Source of the DNA: Methanocorpusculum sp. MCE
GTDB lineage: Archaea; Halobacteriota; Methanomicrobia; Methanomicrobiales; Methanocorpusculaceae
DNA: 9,012 bases
NCBI GenBank assembly: GCA_003315675.1
Contig: NIZU01000079.1
Span: forward strand, 1 to 9,012
Direction: 5' to 3'
Part shown: positions 5,521 to 9,012 of the stretch, in pieces
Layout of the letters: each line of letters opens with the position of its first letter
Position numbering within the stretch: the stretch's first letter is position 1
The notes under the pieces: generated by a model
Databases searched by the model: none
Seen by the model: only the letters and a program-made list of their open reading frames with translations
Told to the model about the DNA's origin: nothing
Translations under genes and position numbers: made by a program

Positions 5521-6735
5521 TCAGCGGATGGCCGTCAGACCAACAGCCTTGTTCGTGATCGAAATCGATTCCATGGCGGTTTTTACATTGCCGGCCATTG
5601 CCCGGATACAGTCCACGGTTTCCACAACGACATCGGCTTCCTGATGGATCGCCTGGAACAAATAGAGGTCGGTTCCGTCGAGAACCGAGAGTGAGTCGGC
5701 AAAGATTCCGTTCTCCCAAAGGTCGCCTCTTGGACGGAGCAGATCGGAGGTGAACTCTTTCAGCTGGGCTGTGCTCGTGATCCCCGTGCTCTTCTCGATA
5801 AGGCCGAGACGGGAGTGGGCTTTGATCAGCTCGATGACCTGCTCTTTGGTTGCCGGGTTTTTCAGTTCCATATTGATGAAATGCATATGCATGAGGGTTG
5901 TCGGAACGATCATTGCGGAGGTGATGATATTGATATGCGGCAGAACGCTCTGCACGTCCGGACCGTGGTGGGACGGGATCGTAACCGGATTCAAAACGAT
6001 CGCATCGATCGGTCCGCGTTTGATGTCTCCGGGATCTCCTCCCCGGCGAACCATCGTCGCCCGGACTTTTTTCACGCCGAAGACGGAGTCGATGAGTTTG
6101 ATGATCCGGCAAAGGCCGGTGGTATTGCAGGAAACGACACGTGCATACTGTCTGCCGATCGCCTGCTCGTAATTACAGGATGCGTTGAAGGAAAATCCTG
6201 CGACTTCATGCTCCTCTCCCCCTTCCCAGATGGCTTTTTTCTGGTACTTTTCGTAGAGGGCTTTGTTTCCTTCGCCGACTCCTCCGGGCGTTGCGTCGAC
6301 GACAATATCCGCCTTCCGGATCATATCCTCGACCGAGCCGGCGACCTGTATGCCTGCTTTTAAGAAAGCATCTTTTTTGCTGATATCGGCGATGTAGAGG
6401 GGGTATCCTCTTTCCTGGGCACTATTCAATACAGGGTTATCTGTTCTAGGGTCCGATTTTTTTATACTGGTATCCCTCGTAAGAAACAACTCCTTTATCT
6501 CAGGATATTTTTCGAAATCATCATCAGTAATATTCAATATCGCATATCCGGATTCGTTCCATACGTGGTTGATCGGTTTTTCAGGATATGATGAATAGGT
6601 TAATATCATTGATTTACTGTCCAAGATACCGGTGGATTCCACCATAAGAGTGGCAAATAGTATGAAAAGTAAGAAAATGAGAACTACCAATAATATATAC
6701 CCATATTTTTTCGCGTGATTTGGGTCTTTGTTCAT
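5521..6735 (-). CDS. gap: In-frame chimera: X2 N-terminus fused to truncated archaeal GAPDH
   Basis: Residues 1-105 are identical to X2; residues 106-404 are archaeal type II glyceraldehyde-3-phosphate dehydrogenase, which oxidises G3P with phosphate to 1,3-bisphosphoglycerate. GAPDH marks are RGYPLYIAD (109-117), DATPGGVG (147-154), the catalytic Cys203 in VSCNTTGLCR, SHHGPD (255-260), and the LMHMHF and LYLFQAIHQE blocks. Set against the family, where the active-site Cys lies near residue 140, about the first 40 residues are absent, including the first strand and the Gly-rich NAD(P)-binding loop. The protein would carry a membrane helix and no complete dinucleotide site, so it should not be an active GAPDH. 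It is best read as a broken gap gene joined to a duplicated X2 start, not as a natural fusion. The true gap 5' end is outside the window. Confidence 0.85.
   Translation of the reverse strand: MNKDPNHAKKYGYILLVVLIFLLFILFATLMVESTGILDSKSMILTYSSYPEKPINHVWNESGYAILNITDDDFEKYPEIKELFLTRDTSIKKSDPRTDNPVLNSAQERGYPLYIADISKKDAFLKAGIQVAGSVEDMIRKADIVVDATPGGVGEGNKALYEKYQKKAIWEGGEEHEVAGFSFNASCNYEQAIGRQYARVVSCNTTGLCRIIKLIDSVFGVKKVRATMVRRGGDPGDIKRGPIDAIVLNPVTIPSHHGPDVQSVLPHINIITSAMIVPTTLMHMHFINMELKNPATKEQVIELIKAHSRLGLIEKSTGITSTAQLKEFTSDLLRPRGDLWENGIFADSLSVLDGTDLYLFQAIHQEADVVVETVDCIRAMAGNVKTAMESISITNKAVGLTAIR
6414..6420. other. Junction of single-copy region and right inverted-repeat arm
   Basis: Plus-strand CCTGG (6414-6418) is complementary to CCAGG at 2595-2599, and G6419 faces T2594, a G-T wobble. 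Strict repeat identity begins at 6420. A 3' end finishing in CCTGGG could therefore have annealed at 2594-2599 and been extended leftwards, which yields exactly the sequence seen from 6420 onwards. Confidence 0.7.
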
Positions 6736-7436
6736 TTTTCATCACATTCGGTACGCATGCATACATCATTTTCAGATTTTCGACACAGCCAAATCATACA
6801 GAATCCAACCGCGAGACCGAAAACGACCCAGATTATGTTAAGGCTCAACATAAACATCGGGGATATATACCAGGGATAAGCAGGAGGCATGCCAACGACA
6901 ACAACATCGTATGCATCTCCTGATATGCCGCTATACATAGCATAGATCAGATAGAAGATGCTGAATACGGCAAACCCTTTCGAAACTCGCGACAGGATCT
7001 TCTGCGGTTTTTGTCCTTCGCAAAATCTTGGGACAACAAGGGAGAAGAGGGGGGCAAGGATCAGGACGAAATAGAGGACGGTGACCCACATCGATGTTCG
7101 CAAAAAATTCGTCAGCATTGCCGGAGAATTGATGGTTCCGTCGATGATATTTGTGATGCCCATTCCGATGTTGATGACGAGCAAAAGAACAAGGGCAATT
7201 ATAAGGACCGTGACCCATGTCGTGTTTTCTCTGCCGAGCGTTTTCCTATACGTTAGCACCCCAATCAGGGCTGCGATCGGCAGAAGAAACATCAGACTCG
7301 CAAACAGTCCGTCGGTGACGGTGTTTGGCAAAGATATATTCAATGAGAAATCTGCCGATAAAATGCATAGCGGCACCAGATAGATGAGTGCCATGCAGAT
7401 GACGCTTGCTTTTGTGTTTTTGGTTTGTTCAGTCAT
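6732..7436 (-). CDS. Y1, right-arm copy
   Basis: Identical in sequence to Y1 at 1577-2281: 234 residues, about six membrane helices, function unknown. Its stop overlaps, by ATGA, the start of the X2-GAPDH chimera. If this arrangement were real in the cell, the chimera would be driven from the Y1 promoter and dyad. Confidence 0.78.
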   Translation of the reverse strand: MTEQTKNTKASVICMALIYLVPLCILSADFSLNISLPNTVTDGLFASLMFLLPIAALIGVLTYRKTLGRENTTWVTVLIIALVLLLVINIGMGITNIIDGTINSPAMLTNFLRTSMWVTVLYFVLILAPLFSLVVPRFCEGQKPQKILSRVSKGFAVFSIFYLIYAMYSGISGDAYDVVVVGMPPAYPWYISPMFMLSLNIIWVVFGLAVGFCMIWLCRKSENDVCMRTECDEK

Positions 7437-7513
7437 GATCAGGCAAGGTGTATGAAATCTAATTACGATCGTGCAGATGGTTCCTATGATCTACAATTAC
7501 ACCATCTCCCTCA

Positions 7514-7539
7514 TCTCTTATCAATACATTGAGCATAGA
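7514..7539. promoter_or_regulatory. Operator-like dyad, right-arm copy
   Basis: Mirror of 1474-1499, upstream of the right-arm Y1 copy. It adds no independent evidence because it belongs to the perfect repeat. Confidence 0.45.
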
Positions 7540-7644
7540 ATCCAATGCAGAGTGTATCCGTCGAAATCGTGAGACAAATAGTGATAAAATAGAGGAGAGG
7601 GAGAAATTTGTCAGAATGTAATTTTCGATTCGTTCTTTCATATC

Positions 7645-7749
7645 TCAGAATTTTTTATTTTCGGACCCAGCTTCTCCCATCTCAATTCCATTATCTTTAG
7701 ATTTCATGTACACCCGGATCCTAAAAAATCCTACTGCGAGACCAAACAT
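7645..7749 (-). pseudogene. Decayed Y 3' end, right-arm copy
   Basis: Mirror of 1264-1368: a 34-codon remnant with the FGLAVGF motif of the last Y helix. The rest of the gene-free stretch 7437-7829 holds only the mirrored dyad block and AT-rich sequence. Confidence 0.48.
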
Positions 7750-7829
7750 AATCTAGATAACGGTGAATATCGACATCATATATCAATACTTATGATAACC
7801 TAGGTTCGGTAAGTGAAACTCAGAAATGA

Positions 7830-8312
7830 TTATGAATTCACCATTAAGAGTCTATAATATTCACCATTCCAATACATAACTTTATTATCGGCATATTGGG
7901 ATTTAATTTCATCATACATCTTTCCAGTACCTATCGGCACCGAGTTCATACCTGCCCGACTGATAAAGGTCATTTTCTCAAGAGCTTCGGATTTATTGAT
8001 GCTGTAATTTATGTTGAGGAAGAGTTCCTTTAATGGCGGATATTTTTTGAAGTCTTCTTCAGTTATGGTAATTACTTCACCACTCCAGTTTTTCCATGAA
8101 AATGTGCTGCCGGGAGGATCATTTGGATATGATGAATACCCTAAATTTATCTGATGTCCGCCAAATGCATCCGTATAAAATGCATCAATCTCTCCAAGTA
8201 TAGACGAGATTAGTATCGGCGATAGAAGGACCGCCGACACAAAAAATATGATGCATATAATCACAATACCGAGGTTTGGTCTTTTTTTGTTCTCTGTAGT
8301 TTTATCTGCCAT
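7830..8312 (-). CDS. X1, right-arm copy
   Basis: Identical to X1 at 701-1183: a 160-residue single-pass membrane protein with the YSSYP, DFxKYPxxKELFL and YWxGEYY blocks. The function is unknown. Confidence 0.73.
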   Translation of the reverse strand: MADKTTENKKRPNLGIVIICIIFFVSAVLLSPILISSILGEIDAFYTDAFGGHQINLGYSSYPNDPPGSTFSWKNWSGEVITITEEDFKKYPPLKELFLNINYSINKSEALEKMTFISRAGMNSVPIGTGKMYDEIKSQYADNKVMYWNGEYYRLLMVNS

Positions 8313-8388
8313 CAGTCTCAGTCCTGAACGTTCTTGGTAATATGAGAAAATTTAAGGTAATTCTAACTTGCATTGAGTGTAAGTTTGT

Positions 8389-8922
8389 TCAAACAAGGGC
8401 TGCGATATTATGTTTTACAGCTCTAATAGCTCCTGCATTATCATGCGTATTATCTCCATGATAACCTGAATTCGAGGATGAAAATTCTGAGGTACTGCTA
8501 AATGGTCCAAAATAACCGCTCCACATAACAGTACGTTTCATTGGAGAAAGTAACTCAAACCAAAAATACGCTCTGTTAGTACCCTCTGAATCTTCATGAT
8601 TTGCATTGAATATATGTCCTAATTCGTGAGTAACACAATAGGTTCTAGCATGTTCCGATCCATCATATATGGGTCCCCATGCTGGTTCCGTATCTTCCAC
8701 CATTTGACACCATGCATAGCGACATATATTATGGTAAGTCACATTTCCATAAAAACCATATCCAAAAGCCATACCTTGAGCAGTTGCATCATTACCACTT
8801 GTTATGTCATTACCACCCAAGTAAACTGCAATATCTGCATTTTTACTGTTTAAATATTCTGGTGAAAATGTGTCAACGAACAAATTTAGTGGATCTGAAT
8901 TTTTCCGGGGGCTACCAGACAA
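8389..8922 (-). CDS. Metzincin-like metalloprotease, right-arm copy (truncated)
   Basis: Identical to the product of 91-624, with the HELGHIFNANH zinc motif and Met-turn. The same TTG start and the same missing N-terminus recur, so the truncation was present before the arms were duplicated, or both arms end where the assembly lost support. Confidence 0.58.
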   Translation of the reverse strand: MSGSPRKNSDPLNLFVDTFSPEYLNSKNADIAVYLGGNDITSGNDATAQGMAFGYGFYGNVTYHNICRYAWCQMVEDTEPAWGPIYDGSEHARTYCVTHELGHIFNANHEDSEGTNRAYFWFELLSPMKRTVMWSGYFGPFSSTSEFSSSNSGYHGDNTHDNAGAIRAVKHNIAALV

Positions 8923-9012
8923 AATATCTGAGAATATCTATCAACCCATTTTTTTAACGCGAATCATGATTTAAGGAAGATTGGCTACATCCCTACCCCC
9001 TCACGCCCCCCC

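Larger units (their letters stand above)
6420..9012 (-). repeat. Right arm of perfect 2,593-bp inverted repeat
   Basis: This is the exact reverse complement of 1-2593, running to the last base of the window. It is probably the derived copy, because at its inner end X2 is cut and continues into GAPDH. Besides the genes listed separately, it mirrors the small sites: dyad at 7514-7539, conserved block at 7493-7561, protease hairpin at 8365-8385. Confidence 0.97.

Noticed and set aside
5489..6112. 207-codon minus-strand frame inside GAPDH
   Set aside because: It is an Arg/Ser/Pro-rich out-of-frame reading of the GAPDH gene, which has clear catalytic motifs in the other frame.
5521..6735. Genuine membrane-anchored GAPDH
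   Set aside because: The nucleotide-binding N-terminus is missing, the X part is identical to X2, and the join lies exactly at the inverted-repeat edge with microhomology.
1..9012. Linear plasmid or virus with long terminal inverted repeats
   Set aside because: No replication, terminal-protein, capsid or packaging gene is present, the centre carries ordinary chromosomal genes, and the right arm joins inside a truncated housekeeping gene. Not excluded, but not the best reading.
1..9012. Composite transposon flanked by inverted elements
   Set aside because: No transposase or integrase is visible in any frame, and no short terminal inverted repeats or target duplications can be seen at the arm edges.

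Overview
The window looks like DNA from a methanogenic archaeon, probably of the Methanomicrobiales type. The evidence is a phosphorylating GAPDH of the archaeal (type II) family, ATGA start/stop overlaps, a GTGAT-type ribosome binding site, and many small membrane proteins with no recognisable bacterial relatives. The genus is not proven by anything in the sequence.

The dominant feature is a perfect inverted repeat. Bases 1-2593 are the reverse complement of 6420-9012 at every position compared (position x pairs with 9013-x), and the repeat reaches both window ends to the base. Only the middle, 2594-6419, is single copy. The left arm is probably the native arrangement: its last gene (2278-2703) runs past the repeat edge and ends in a C-terminus shared with its paralogue at 701-1183. 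In the right arm the same gene is cut after 105 codons and joined in frame to a GAPDH gene lacking about its first 40 codons. A 6-bp microhomology sits at the join. Fold-back template switching (an amplification or assembly chimera), or a recent inverted duplication, explains this better than a linear replicon with terminal repeats.

Left arm and centre, plus strand: a G-rich non-coding edge (1-75); an AT-rich, probably N-terminally truncated metzincin-like metalloprotease (91-624); then a cluster of paralogous membrane genes. The cluster holds an X-family protein (701-1183), a decayed Y 3' end (about 1264-1368), a conserved dyad element, Y1 (1577-2281) overlapping X2 (2278-2703) by ATGA, a second copy of the dyad, an overlooked 48-residue membrane peptide (2946-3092), and Y2 (3156-3833). 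This reads as a duplicated and partly decayed operator-Y-X module. Its function is unknown.

Convergent to that cluster, on the minus strand, are the GAPDH piece (5521-6419), a WG-repeat/histidine-phosphatase fusion (4351-5511) and a VOC/glyoxalase-fold protein (3887-4354). They are tightly packed: 9 nt between the first two, then an ATGA overlap with a clear Shine-Dalgarno for the last. The right arm (6420-9012) repeats the left-arm genes on the minus strand. No tRNA, rRNA, CRISPR array, transposase or replication gene was seen.
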